DNA of 43,176 bases from Helicobacter sp. (lineage in GTDB: Bacteria > Campylobacterota > Campylobacteria > Campylobacterales > Helicobacteraceae): contig NZ_JAIEFA010000054.1 of NCBI RefSeq assembly GCF_029067145.1, positions 1 through 43,176 of the forward strand, given 5' to 3'. A program made the translations under genes and the position numbers. Positions within the stretch are counted from its first letter, which is position 1, and every line of letters begins with the position of its first letter. Shown one piece after another: positions 1-8,517 of the stretch. The notes under the pieces were generated by a model that saw only the letters and a list, made by a program, of their open reading frames with translations, made no database searches and was not told where the DNA came from.

Positions 1-93
1 CAATAAATAACTTAGAAAAATAAAAACTTTTACGATTCTTTTAGTTAAATATTTTTTTACTTAATCTTTTAGTTACTTTCGTTTGAGAGAGTC

Positions 94-1392
94 TTATTGC
101 ATAATTTCTATTAATTGTTGCACGCTCTCTTCATAGCTAATTGCCTCATTGTAACTTTGCTTTAAATATTCTTCCATTTTCTCTTTTTTAGCTATGGCTT
201 CATCCAAATCCTTATCACTTCCTGCCTGATAAGCTCCAATTCTAATTAACACTTCATTTTCTTTGATAGCAGAATATAAGCGACGAAACTTCCTTGCTGC
301 CTCTATATGCTCTCCAGTTGCTACATCACCCATTAACCTTGAAGCAGAATTTAAAATATTAATCGGGGGATAGATTCCAAAATCCGTCAAAGAGCGGTCT
401 AATACAATATGTCCGTCTAAAATACTTCTACTTTGGTCTGCAATCGGGTCGCTCATATCATCACCTTCCACCAATACCGTAAAATATGCCGTAATAGAGC
501 CGTGTCCTTCCTCCTTGCCTGCTCTTTCCATTAATTGAGGCAAAAGCGTTAAAACAGAGGGTGGATAGCCCTTGCTTGTTGGTGGCTCACCAAGCGCAAG
601 CCCAATTTCTCTTTGTGCCATCGCAAAACGCGTTACAGAATCCATAATAAATAAAACATCTTCACCTTTTGCTTTAAAATATTCTGCAACACTCATTGCG
701 GCAAACGCACCATATTTTCTCATCAAAGGCGAATCATCACTCGTAGCGACTATAAGCACCGTGTTTGTCAAATCTCCCCCTAAATTTTTCTCCACAAACT
801 CCGGCACTTCTCTCCCACGTTCTCCAATAAGCGCAATCACTTTAATCTTTGCAGTTGCACCACGCACAATCATTCCCATAAGAGTAGATTTTCCAACCCC
901 ACTTCCCGCAAAGATTCCTAGTTTTTGCCCCTTACCACAAGTCAATAATCCATCAATACTTTTCACACCCACACTAAACACTTCATTAATCATACCACGC
1001 CGCATTGCTGCAATAGGGGGACGAATAATGGGCATTGCACCTTCTGCCTTTAAAATCCCCTTGCCATCTATGGGTTCTCCTAACGGATTAATCACTCTTC
1101 CAAGCAATTCAGGACCGATAGGAATCTGTAATCCGCGCGTGTTTAGATAAACCTTATCTCCCACTTTCATACCTTCAATAAAAGAAAAAGGGGTGATTTT
1201 AAAATTATCTTTTTCTAATGCTGTAACCATACCCATTGCACTATTGTCTTCACCTACAATTCGCACAATATCACCAATATGCGGAATCAACCCATCTGCT
1301 GATAAAAATCCCTGTTCTACTTTAACAATTAAACCAAATGCGGGAGACAGATTTAGACCATTTAAACGCTCTTTTAGATTTTGTAGGGACAT
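94..1392 (-). CDS. fliI: Flagellar export apparatus ATPase FliI
   Basis: This 432-residue protein has the usual FliI length. FliI is the cytoplasmic ATPase of the flagellar type III export apparatus; it energises and primes export of rod, hook and filament subunits with FliH and FliJ. A P-loop (AGSGVGKST, residues 162-170) and a Walker B segment (VLFIMDSVTRFA, Asp251) are visible, with the F1-beta-like core and a helical C-terminus. The GERGREVPEF segment (190-199) is typical of the FliI/type III ATPase family. The gene stands alone on the minus strand and diverges from gpsA. Nothing like fliH lies beside it in this window. The ATG at 1392 is followed directly by MSLQNL and is the natural start. 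Confidence 0.97.
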   Translation of the reverse strand: MSLQNLKERLNGLNLSPAFGLIVKVEQGFLSADGLIPHIGDIVRIVGEDNSAMGMVTALEKDNFKITPFSFIEGMKVGDKVYLNTRGLQIPIGPELLGRVINPLGEPIDGKGILKAEGAMPIIRPPIAAMRRGMINEVFSVGVKSIDGLLTCGKGQKLGIFAGSGVGKSTLMGMIVRGATAKIKVIALIGERGREVPEFVEKNLGGDLTNTVLIVATSDDSPLMRKYGAFAAMSVAEYFKAKGEDVLFIMDSVTRFAMAQREIGLALGEPPTSKGYPPSVLTLLPQLMERAGKEEGHGSITAYFTVLVEGDDMSDPIADQSRSILDGHIVLDRSLTDFGIYPPINILNSASRLMGDVATGEHIEAARKFRRLYSAIKENEVLIRIGAYQAGSDKDLDEAIAKKEKMEEYLKQSYNEAISYEESVQQLIEIMQ

Positions 1393-1451
1393 TATTAGGG
1401 CTCTTTTATTTTGATTTCAACGAAGTGAAATTTTAATATATTTTTACTAAA

Positions 1452-1457
1452 ATTATA
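1452..1457 (-). promoter_or_regulatory. Candidate -10 box for fliI
   Basis: TATAAT on the minus strand in the 122-base gap between fliI and gpsA, about 60 bases before the fliI start. It is a perfect hexamer but lies in very AT-rich sequence. No sigma-54 (GG-N10-GC) motif was seen here. Confidence 0.4.
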
Positions 1458-1514
1458 ACTTCAAAGAATCAAAATTCGTTTTCTTTTGTTTTAGTTTTAC
1501 TTTAAAGGATAAAA

Positions 1515-2399
1515 ATGCCAAAAATCAGTGTATTTGGCGGTGGAGCTTGGGGGAGAGCCCTACATCTCGCCTTTAGCAAAACAAATCATTGCTCCATTGT
1601 TTCGCGTAAAAATTTAGGAATAGAATCGCAAATTTCATCACAAGCCGCACAAGAAAGTGAATTTTTTATTGTTGCGATTGCGAGTTCCGCTTTACATTCT
1701 TGGCTTGCAACCTCACCCTTACCAGCAAACTCTAAAATTCTAGTTGCCTCCAAAGGAATCGCACAAGGACAATTCGTAAGTGAGATTTTTGAATCTTTTT
1801 ATCCTCAAAGCAAACTTTGCTTCTTGGCTGGACCAAGCTTTGCCAAAGAAGTGCAAGATTCGCTTCCCTGCGCATTAAATATCCATTCCAAAGAAATTTG
1901 TTATGCCAAAGAATGGTTACAATTGTTCCCGAATTTTATCAAGCCCTATGCGTGCAATGATGTCATAGGAGGTGAAATTGGGGGAGCTTACAAAAATGTC
2001 ATCGCGATTGCAAGTGGAATCTGTGAAGGAATGAAACTCGGAAACAATGCGCGTGCTTCACTTGTGGCACGAGGACTTGTAGAAATGACACGTTTTGGAG
2101 AATATTTTGGAGCTCAAGATTCTACATTTTTAGGCTTATCTGGTGCGGGAGATTTATTTTTAACTGCTAACTCAATGCTCTCACGCAATTTTCGTGTTGG
2201 AATCGGATTAGCATCGGGTAAATCTCTAATGGCTGTCTTAGAAGAGATTGGGGAAGTAGCAGAAGGAGTAAAAACTTCTAAAGAAATTTACTTAATGAGC
2301 CAAAAATATGGAATCTACACACCTATCGCCCAAGAAGTCGCATTAATTATGGATGGCAAAAGTCCAAAACAAAGCTTGAATGATTTAATGAAAAGCTAA
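1515..2399 (+). CDS. gpsA: Glycerol-3-phosphate dehydrogenase [NAD(P)+]
   Basis: GpsA reduces dihydroxyacetone phosphate to sn-glycerol-3-phosphate, the backbone precursor of phospholipids, in the cytoplasm. The N-terminal dinucleotide-binding motif FGGGAWG (residues 7-13) and the conserved LAGPSFA and GGAYKNV segments identify the family. The substrate-binding region around NNARASLVARGL is intact. At 294 residues it is slightly short for the family but complete. The ATG follows an AAAGGA ribosome site by 5 bases. It is monocistronic here: the next gene, cheW, is on the opposite strand and converges on it across 129 bases. Confidence 0.95.
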   Translation: MPKISVFGGGAWGRALHLAFSKTNHCSIVSRKNLGIESQISSQAAQESEFFIVAIASSALHSWLATSPLPANSKILVASKGIAQGQFVSEIFESFYPQSKLCFLAGPSFAKEVQDSLPCALNIHSKEICYAKEWLQLFPNFIKPYACNDVIGGEIGGAYKNVIAIASGICEGMKLGNNARASLVARGLVEMTRFGEYFGAQDSTFLGLSGAGDLFLTANSMLSRNFRVGIGLASGKSLMAVLEEIGEVAEGVKTSKEIYLMSQKYGIYTPIAQEVALIMDGKSPKQSLNDLMKS

Positions 2400-2475
2400 A
2401 AATACGAGAATAAATAAAAAATTTAATAAAAAAATTGAAAGATTTAAAAAAATAGCAAATTACAAAAGAGCCAAA

Positions 2476-2499
2476 TGCACTCAAAAAAAATGGAGTGCA
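2476..2499 (-). terminator. Stem-loop downstream of cheW (distal)
   Basis: A perfect 7-bp inverted repeat TGCACTC/GAGTGCA with a 10-base A/T-rich loop, between the convergent gpsA and cheW ends. It could stop transcription from either side. The T-run after it on the minus strand is weak, so the terminator role is an inference. Confidence 0.4.
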
Positions 2500-2510
2500 A
2501 ATCTATCAAA

Positions 2511-2524
2511 GCCCTAAAAAGGGC
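2511..2524 (-). terminator. Small GC hairpin just past the cheW stop
   Basis: GCCCT-AAAA-AGGGC, a 5-bp stem with a 4-base loop, begins 4 bases after the cheW stop codon. It is followed on the minus strand by TTTGAT rather than a long U-run. It probably acts with the next hairpin at 2476-2499 to end the che operon. Confidence 0.4.
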
Positions 2525-2528
2525 GAAT

Positions 2529-3020
2529 TTAGAAAGTGCGCTTCAAAAGTTCTTCTGGACGCAAAATAGTAATGATTCTATCGTCTCTTTTTCCGACACC
2601 ATAAATCAAGCTTTCATCTTGACTGATTGTCTCTGGTGTTGGGTCAATATCAGATTCTCTGATTCGCACTGCCTCTGTTAAGCGGTCAATAACGAATCCA
2701 GCACGTTCTTCTTGATTACGAATCACAATATAACGTGTATCTTCTGTTGGTTTTTCGTAAGGTAAGCCAAATTTTAGGCGCAAGTTAATTAATGGAACAA
2801 CCCATCCACGCATATTAAACACACCAAGAACATAATTAGGCACTCCGGGCACTCTTGTATATTCTAAGGGTTTAATAATCTCTTGAATACTCAAAATTGG
2901 CACTGCATATTCTTCTGAACCAACCACAAAGGCAACAAGCTGAATGACATTTTCTGTCTCGACAGGTGGCTTTTTTTGTTCTTGTTGTTTTTGTAAAACA
3001 TCTTGTAATTGATTACTCAT
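2529..3020 (-). CDS. cheW: Chemotaxis coupling protein CheW
   Basis: CheW (163 residues) bridges chemoreceptors and the CheA kinase in polar arrays. After a Gln/Lys-rich N-terminal tail (about 1-22) the sequence is a single CheW SH3-like domain, with LVAFVVGSEEYAVPI, the receptor/CheA-binding VPGVPNYVLGVFNMRG segment and the VVPLINLRLKFGL strand. Its ATG shares one base with the cheAY stop (TAATG), so the two are translationally coupled. It is the last gene of the che operon and is followed by two hairpins. Confidence 0.96.
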   Translation of the reverse strand: MSNQLQDVLQKQQEQKKPPVETENVIQLVAFVVGSEEYAVPILSIQEIIKPLEYTRVPGVPNYVLGVFNMRGWVVPLINLRLKFGLPYEKPTEDTRYIVIRNQEERAGFVIDRLTEAVRIRESDIDPTPETISQDESLIYGVGKRDDRIITILRPEELLKRTF

Positions 3021-5434
3021 TATTCTGTTACCTCCACAGTTAGGTTAATATTTCGTTTGACAACATTCATCAAATATTCTGGTGAATAAGGTTTCGTAAT
3101 ATACTCTGTCATTCCTGATTCTACACCACGCATTCTATCGGTTTTACTAGTTCGGCTTGTAACTGCCATAAGCGGTAAATTTTTAAACTTAGCATATTTA
3201 CGAATCTCTGCTGCTAGTGTGTAGCCGTCCATTTTCGGCATTTCAATATCAATCAAAACAGCATCAAAATGTTTATCGCCATTTTTAATAATATCTAATG
3301 CCTCAACACCATTTGTCGCTTCTGTTAAAGTGATGCCTAGTGGTTTTAGAGATTTTTTCATTATTGCTCTATCTGTCATAGAATCATCTACAATTAAGAC
3401 TTGATAATCACTTGGAGAAGTTTTTTCACGTTTTGTATCGCTTTCTTCTTTGAGCTTATTAATGCTGACTTTAACTTGTTTTGCCATTTGCATCATTGCT
3501 GCAATATCCACAATCAATGTTACTCTACCATCGCCACGAATTGTTGCACCTGCGATTCCTTCAGTTCCTTTCAAATAAGAACCTAAAGATTTGATAACAA
3601 CCTCTTCTTGTCCGATAAGAAAATCTACGATAATACCAATTTTATTTTCCGCCAAACCAATCACGACAACATAGGCTTGTTCTGAATCATCAAAAACAGA
3701 ATCCACACCAAAAATATCTGCTAAACGCACAAGTGGCAATACTTCATTTCTTAAGCGTAAAACACTTTTGTTTTCCACTGTGTAAATTTCATCTTGCGAG
3801 ATTCTAACTGTCTCAATAACTGAAGCAAGTGGAATCGCATAAAATTCTTCTTGCACACCAACAAGCAAAGATTGAATAATTGCCAAAGTAAGAGGAATTT
3901 TAAGCTTCAAAGTAGTGCCTTCACCATGAACACTCTCTACATCAATAATACCATTAAGTTTTTCAATATTAGTCTTAACGACGTCCATTCCAACTCCGCG
4001 TCCACTTACATTGGTAACGACTTTAGCAGTTGAAAATCCTGCTCTAAAAATTAATCCATAAGCTTCTTTATCTGTCATAGAATCCGCTTCGCGCTCACTG
4101 ATAAGACCCTTTTCTACGGCTTTAGAACGCAACACATCGGGATCCATTCCCTTACCATCGTCTTTAATCTCTACAACAATATGATTCCCCTCATTATAAG
4201 CTTTAAGCTCAACTGTTCCTTTCTCTGGCTTGCCTGCTGCGGCTCTGTCCTCTTTAGATTCCACACCGTGGTCACACGCGTTTCTAATCAAATGCACTAA
4301 TGGGTCGCCGATTTCCTCTACGATAGACTTATCAAGCTCTGTTTCCTCTCCACTGATAACCAAATCTATTTCTTTACCAAGGTCTCTTGAGAGGTCACGC
4401 ACCATACGAGGGAATTTATTAAACACCCTACCAATTGGCAACATTCTTGTTTTCATAACTGCAAGTTGAATATCTGTAGTTACCATAGACACACTCGCAA
4501 CAACTTGGTTAAGCTCTTCTAAGAATTTTTCTCCCTCATAACGTTCTTCCACATCATTGTAGATTTTAATCAAGCGGTTTTTACCAAGAACAAGCTCACC
4601 AATTAGATTCATTAAACTATCAAGACGCTTAACATCTACACGAATTGTTTGTTCCATAGCAGTAGCTGGCGCTTTGCTTTCCTCGCCTCCTGAACGTGGT
4701 TTTGCGGCTGGTTTAGCAGGAGCTGGCTTTGGCGCAGCCGCGGCTGCAGGTTTGGGTGTGGCTGCAGGTGCTGGTTTAGGAGCGGCAGGAGCAGCTGCTT
4801 CTCCAACTTCTCCTGGAGCCTGCACATCATCTAATTCACCTTTCGCACGTTTTTCTTCACGTTTTTTCTTATCCTCTTCTTGTCGTTTATTAAGCAATCT
4901 CTCAATTTCTTTTTCTACTTCTTCAGGAGACATATTGGCATAGTCTGGCTCTGGCTCATCTGCGGCTGGTTCTGGTGCTGCAGCTGCTGGTTCTGCCGCA
5001 GGTGCTTCTGCAGGAGCTGGCGCAGCTTGTGGAGTTTCACCTTTTGAAATTGCATCTAATCTCTCAACTACACCTGCAATATCTCCATCTAAACCTGTAT
5101 TAGCGTCTGTTCCTGTGTCTCTAATTGCATTTAATAGTTTTTTCATAAAGTCAATAGATTCCAAAACTACATCCATAATATCTGGAGTAATCGCTAATTC
5201 ACCATGTCTTGCTTTGTTTAATACATCTTCCATATGATGTGTTAAATGTGTTAGCACTGAGAAATTCAAAAATGAACCGGAACCCTTAATGGTGTGAGCT
5301 ACCCTAAAGATTCTATTTAATAGGTCTAAATCGTCAGGGTTATTTTCTAATTCTACCAAATCTTGGTCAAGTTGCTCAACCATTTCAAACGCTTCAATTA
5401 GAAAATCCTCTAGTATTTCTTGCATTTCATCCAT
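3020..5434 (-). CDS. cheA: Chemotaxis histidine kinase fused to a receiver, CheAY
   Basis: This 804-residue hybrid kinase phosphorylates CheY-type regulators in response to receptor state. Domains in order: HPt with phospho-His47 (VAHTIKG); a long Ala/Pro/Lys-rich linker (about 135-255); dimerisation domain; HATPase with HLIRNACDHG and GRGVGMDVV motifs; a CheW-like regulatory domain (about 520-650); and a C-terminal receiver with phospho-acceptor Asp729 (LIDIEMPKMDG). The fused receiver is the standard arrangement in Helicobacter and Campylobacter, where it is thought to serve as a phosphate sink. A separate CheY must lie elsewhere. Start: ATG with AAGG 9 bases upstream, 32 bases after the cheV stop. 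Confidence 0.97.
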   Translation of the reverse strand: MDEMQEILEDFLIEAFEMVEQLDQDLVELENNPDDLDLLNRIFRVAHTIKGSGSFLNFSVLTHLTHHMEDVLNKARHGELAITPDIMDVVLESIDFMKKLLNAIRDTGTDANTGLDGDIAGVVERLDAISKGETPQAAPAPAEAPAAEPAAAAPEPAADEPEPDYANMSPEEVEKEIERLLNKRQEEDKKKREEKRAKGELDDVQAPGEVGEAAAPAAPKPAPAATPKPAAAAAPKPAPAKPAAKPRSGGEESKAPATAMEQTIRVDVKRLDSLMNLIGELVLGKNRLIKIYNDVEERYEGEKFLEELNQVVASVSMVTTDIQLAVMKTRMLPIGRVFNKFPRMVRDLSRDLGKEIDLVISGEETELDKSIVEEIGDPLVHLIRNACDHGVESKEDRAAAGKPEKGTVELKAYNEGNHIVVEIKDDGKGMDPDVLRSKAVEKGLISEREADSMTDKEAYGLIFRAGFSTAKVVTNVSGRGVGMDVVKTNIEKLNGIIDVESVHGEGTTLKLKIPLTLAIIQSLLVGVQEEFYAIPLASVIETVRISQDEIYTVENKSVLRLRNEVLPLVRLADIFGVDSVFDDSEQAYVVVIGLAENKIGIIVDFLIGQEEVVIKSLGSYLKGTEGIAGATIRGDGRVTLIVDIAAMMQMAKQVKVSINKLKEESDTKREKTSPSDYQVLIVDDSMTDRAIMKKSLKPLGITLTEATNGVEALDIIKNGDKHFDAVLIDIEMPKMDGYTLAAEIRKYAKFKNLPLMAVTSRTSKTDRMRGVESGMTEYITKPYSPEYLMNVVKRNINLTVEVTE

Positions 5435-5466
5435 AATTATACCTTTCCTTAAAAATAAAATTTACG

Positions 5467-6420
5467 CTAATTGCTGCTGTATTTATTGACAATTCTTGTA
5501 ATTTCATCGTGAAATTTATTTCCATCAAATTTCACAAGATAAGATTCCGCACCTGCCTCTTTACCTCTACTCTCGCTAAACTTATCGCTAATAGAAGAGC
5601 TAAAAACAATCGGAATCTTAGCAAATCTTGGGTCTTCTTTCACTTTAGCCGCAAAGTGGAATCCGTCCATTTGAGGCATTTCAATATCAGAAATGATAAT
5701 CTTAAGTTGAGAGATTAGATTATCTCCATAATTTTCATAAAGTTTATCAAGCTTTTGAAGTCCCGCTTCTCCATTGCTTGCTTCTGCTACATCAAAGCCC
5801 ATTTTCTCTAAAAACTCTTTTAAGATTTTTCTAGCAATCGCACTATCATCAAGCACAAGGGCTAATCCACTAAATTTATTATATGAACGTTCTGCACTCA
5901 TTTCAGGATGATAGAATCCTAAATCTTGGACAATGCTTTCTAAATCCAAAACCAACAAGACTTGGTCTCCCTCAATCCTTGTAACGCCAGTAATTTTACT
6001 TTTATCCATATTAGCTTCTATAGAAGAACTAAAATGTGCTGGCTCAATGTCTTTCCAATTAATTCTACGAATTCGTTTTGCCTCATGCACAATAAAGCCT
6101 ATCATAATATTATTAAATTCCGCAATAATCACGCGTGGTTTAATTTTTTTATTCTTAGGAACTTCAACATTCATCCATTTTGCAAGGTTAATCACAGGTA
6201 TAACAACCCCTCGCAAATCAAAGATTCCCTCTATATAGTCAGGCACTCCCGGCAACTCTGTAAGTTCTGGCAAGCGAATTATTTCATTAACTTTTGCAAC
6301 ATTAATTCCGTAAATCCCCTCATACAATTTACCTTTTTCAAGTTTATGAATTCTAAAATCTACCAACTCCATTTCGTTGGTTCCAACTTTTAGAGTATCA
6401 TCACGTTCAAAGTTTGACAC
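5467..6420 (-). CDS. cheV: Chemotaxis coupling protein CheV (CheW-receiver)
   Basis: CheV couples receptors to CheA like CheW, but also carries a phosphorylatable receiver. The N-terminal half is a CheW domain with VPDYIEGIFDLRGVVIPVIN; the C-terminal half is a receiver with VLDDSA and phospho-acceptor Asp245 (ISDIEMPQMDG). A longer frame reaches a TTG at 6438, but I choose the GTG at 6420 (protein MSNFERDD, 317 residues) because AAAGGAG sits 7 bases before it and the upstream gene stops at 6422. The position beside cheAY-cheW matches H. pylori cheV3. H. pylori has three CheV proteins; only this one is in the window. Confidence 0.94.
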   Translation of the reverse strand: MSNFERDDTLKVGTNEMELVDFRIHKLEKGKLYEGIYGINVAKVNEIIRLPELTELPGVPDYIEGIFDLRGVVIPVINLAKWMNVEVPKNKKIKPRVIIAEFNNIMIGFIVHEAKRIRRINWKDIEPAHFSSSIEANMDKSKITGVTRIEGDQVLLVLDLESIVQDLGFYHPEMSAERSYNKFSGLALVLDDSAIARKILKEFLEKMGFDVAEASNGEAGLQKLDKLYENYGDNLISQLKIIISDIEMPQMDGFHFAAKVKEDPRFAKIPIVFSSSISDKFSESRGKEAGAESYLVKFDGNKFHDEITRIVNKYSSN

Positions 6421-6421
6421 C

Positions 6422-7183
6422 TCATAACTCCTTTTCAATTAAGGATAAACAATAATTTGTATATTCTACAACAAAATACTTTTTTTTACAAGCAAAAAAA
6501 GGTAGCCCTATGTAATTCATTTGATGAAATTTTACATTTTTACCCCAATGAAAATGCCCTTCTATAATATAAGAATCGTTTGAAATATTTAAGTTTTTTT
6601 TATATTTATTAACGCGTAAAAGTGCTAATTTATCGCTATCAATAAGTGATTTATTTATATTTTTTGTCCTTTGTTTTTGCTTCTTTTTGTTTTGTAAATA
6701 ATGCAAGATTTGAGGATACAGAAAAAAAGAAAAAAAATCTAAAAATTTAATAAAAAAATGTTGGCGAATCATTTTGGTATAAAATGTGTAATGCCAATTC
6801 AAAAATATATCTCCGTGTGCCAAATAAGCTTTCTTTTCTCCAAAGTCAAAACAAACAGGTTGGGCATTCAATGGAAAATAACGAATATTTTTAAAATAAG
6901 GAATTTGTGATAATAAAAAATCGTGATTCCCTTCAAAATAATAAATTTCGTGCTTGAAAGACAACTGCTCTAACAATTCAAGCGTTTTTTGATTATCTTT
7001 CAAAGTTTGCTGAACACTACCAACTAGAAAATCAAAAATATCTCCCATAAGAAAAATCTGCCGACTAGAAAATTGCAAAAGCTCTTGAAACACGGAATCC
7101 AAAGTATTTTGGTAAAGGCTATGATGGTGTGAATCAGCAATAAAAATTGCTCCTTCTTGAATGTTGAAATCCTCTTGTGCCAT
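6422..7183 (-). CDS. Calcineurin-like metallophosphoesterase (LpxH/LpxJ-like)
   Basis: The 253-residue protein carries the full metal-binding set of the calcineurin-like phosphoesterase fold: D17-x-H19 (ADSHH), GDIFDF (47-52), GNHD (85-88), H123-G-D (AHGD) and GHFH (209-212). The closest functional analogy is UDP-2,3-diacylglucosamine pyrophosphatase of lipid A synthesis (LpxH, or the LpxJ type reported from Campylobacterota). However, LpxH normally has GNRD rather than GNHD, so the substrate is not certain. A basic stretch (KKKQKQRTK, 167-175) and hydrophobic patches suggest membrane association. It starts 14 bases after argC stops and abuts cheV, so it is co-transcribed with the che genes. 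Confidence 0.8.
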   Translation of the reverse strand: MAQEDFNIQEGAIFIADSHHHSLYQNTLDSVFQELLQFSSRQIFLMGDIFDFLVGSVQQTLKDNQKTLELLEQLSFKHEIYYFEGNHDFLLSQIPYFKNIRYFPLNAQPVCFDFGEKKAYLAHGDIFLNWHYTFYTKMIRQHFFIKFLDFFSFFLYPQILHYLQNKKKQKQRTKNINKSLIDSDKLALLRVNKYKKNLNISNDSYIIEGHFHWGKNVKFHQMNYIGLPFFACKKKYFVVEYTNYCLSLIEKEL

Positions 7184-7197
7184 TTTGATTTTAAATA

Positions 7198-8208
7198 CTA
7201 AGGAGCATATGCAATTTGTGGTAATCCTAAGGATTCTTCTAATCCAAACATTAAATTAGCATTCGCAAGTGCTTGGGAGCTTGCACCGCGCAAGAGATTG
7301 TCGATACTTGAAGTAATAAATAGATCTAAGCCATCGGTTTTAGCAAAAATATCGCAAAAATGTGTGCCAGCGACATTTTTAATTTGAGAGCAAGTCGCTC
7401 TAACACGAACGAATGGTTCATTATTGTATTTAGTTTGCAAAACCTCTAATGCCTCTATCGGCTCTTTTAAACGCGCATAAACAGACACTAGCATACCGCG
7501 TGTAAGCGGAATCAAATGTGGAACAAAAAGTGCCTTTAGATTCTCTTTACCAAGCTTTTTTAATTGCTCATTAATTTCAGCAGAATGGCGATGATTGATA
7601 GGAGAATACGCAAAAAGATTCTCATTAATCGTTACAAAATGAGAGGTTTGCGCTAACTTTTTTCCCGCTCCACTTACTCCACTTTTTGCATCAATATATA
7701 GTGTATGATTCAAATCCAAATAAGAAATAAAAGGCAGAATCGCCAGCAAAGAGGCTGTGGGGTAACAGCCTGGATTAGCAACCAAGCTTGTTTTGGTAAT
7801 TTGTGAGCGATTATATTCGGGTAACCCATAAACTGCATTTTTCAGATTCTCTTTATCCAAATGCGTACAATAATTCTCCTCATATTTTTCTAAACTCAAA
7901 CGATAATCCGCCGATAAATCTACAATCTTAACACCCTTATCATAAAGCCCTTTCACATATTCCATTGCCTTTTGATGTGGCAAGGCAAGAAAAACCAATT
8001 CACTTTCTTGTGCAATTTGTGCCAAGTTTGCTTCCGATACAGGCAACTTTACCACATCTTTCAAGCAAGAATGCAAAGCAGATAATTCTTGATGATTTTC
8101 GCTAGCATAAACTGCATTTAGTTCAAATACAGGGTGGTGAATTAAAAGTTTTACAAGCTCCAGTCCCGTATAGCCACTGACTCCAACAATGGAAGTTTTA
8201 ATTTTCAT
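7198..8208 (-). CDS. argC: N-acetyl-gamma-glutamyl-phosphate reductase
   Basis: ArgC reduces N-acetylglutamyl-5-phosphate to the semialdehyde with NADPH, the third step of arginine synthesis. The NADP-binding GVSGYTG motif (9-15) and the catalytic cysteine in NPGCYPT (Cys148) are present, and 336 residues is a normal length. Start ATG 8208 follows AAAAGGGAAAAA. It lies between thiS and the phosphoesterase on the same strand. The other arginine gene here, argF, is 26 kb away, so the pathway is scattered, as is usual in this group. Confidence 0.96.
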   Translation of the reverse strand: MKIKTSIVGVSGYTGLELVKLLIHHPVFELNAVYASENHQELSALHSCLKDVVKLPVSEANLAQIAQESELVFLALPHQKAMEYVKGLYDKGVKIVDLSADYRLSLEKYEENYCTHLDKENLKNAVYGLPEYNRSQITKTSLVANPGCYPTASLLAILPFISYLDLNHTLYIDAKSGVSGAGKKLAQTSHFVTINENLFAYSPINHRHSAEINEQLKKLGKENLKALFVPHLIPLTRGMLVSVYARLKEPIEALEVLQTKYNNEPFVRVRATCSQIKNVAGTHFCDIFAKTDGLDLFITSSIDNLLRGASSQALANANLMFGLEESLGLPQIAYAP

Positions 8209-8283
8209 TTTTTCCCTTTTAATTTAACTGATTTTATCCACTTTAAAATATTCTTACTTCTGAAGCTCACAATGCTAGATTCT

Positions 8284-8481
8284 TTATCCACCGCCCATAA
8301 AGGTAAGACATTCTATAATATCATTTTCTTTTAGAATAAAGGAATCCCACTTCTCTTGTTTGACGATTTCAAGATTAATCGCAACAGCCACACTTTTGGA
8401 TTCTATTTTGTATTCTTGCAACAATTCCAAAATATTTTTGGATTCCGTATGGATAATATTTCCATTAAGTTTGATTTGCAT
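8284..8481 (-). CDS. thiS: Sulfur carrier protein ThiS
   Basis: A 65-residue ubiquitin-like protein ending in MGGG. The C-terminal Gly-Gly is adenylated and converted to a thiocarboxylate that donates sulfur to the thiazole ring of thiamine. The pattern MQIKLNGN at the start and a final CLTFMGGG is typical of ThiS. ThiG, ThiF and ThiH are not in the window, so the gene is separated from its partners. A role as another MoaD/ThiS-type carrier cannot be excluded. It begins 36 bases after the glmU stop. Confidence 0.85.
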   Translation of the reverse strand: MQIKLNGNIIHTESKNILELLQEYKIESKSVAVAINLEIVKQEKWDSFILKENDIIECLTFMGGG

Positions 8482-8517
8482 TTTCCACTTCTTTAAAAAA
8501 TAATTGAATTTGTAATT

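Noticed and set aside
572..1150. 192-residue open frame on the plus strand over fliI
   Set aside because: It is the antisense shadow of fliI, with no ribosome site and a composition unlike a real protein of this genome.
2475..2681. 68-residue plus-strand frame before and over cheW
   Set aside because: It contains the terminator hairpins and antisense cheW; there is no coding support.
4674..4943. Ala/Gly-rich plus-strand frame inside cheAY
   Set aside because: It is the complement of the Ala/Pro-rich CheAY linker codons and not an independent gene.
6479..6488. T8 run near the phosphoesterase C-terminus as a slippage site
   Set aside because: Homopolymeric A/T of this length is common in this AT-rich genome and the frame is intact.
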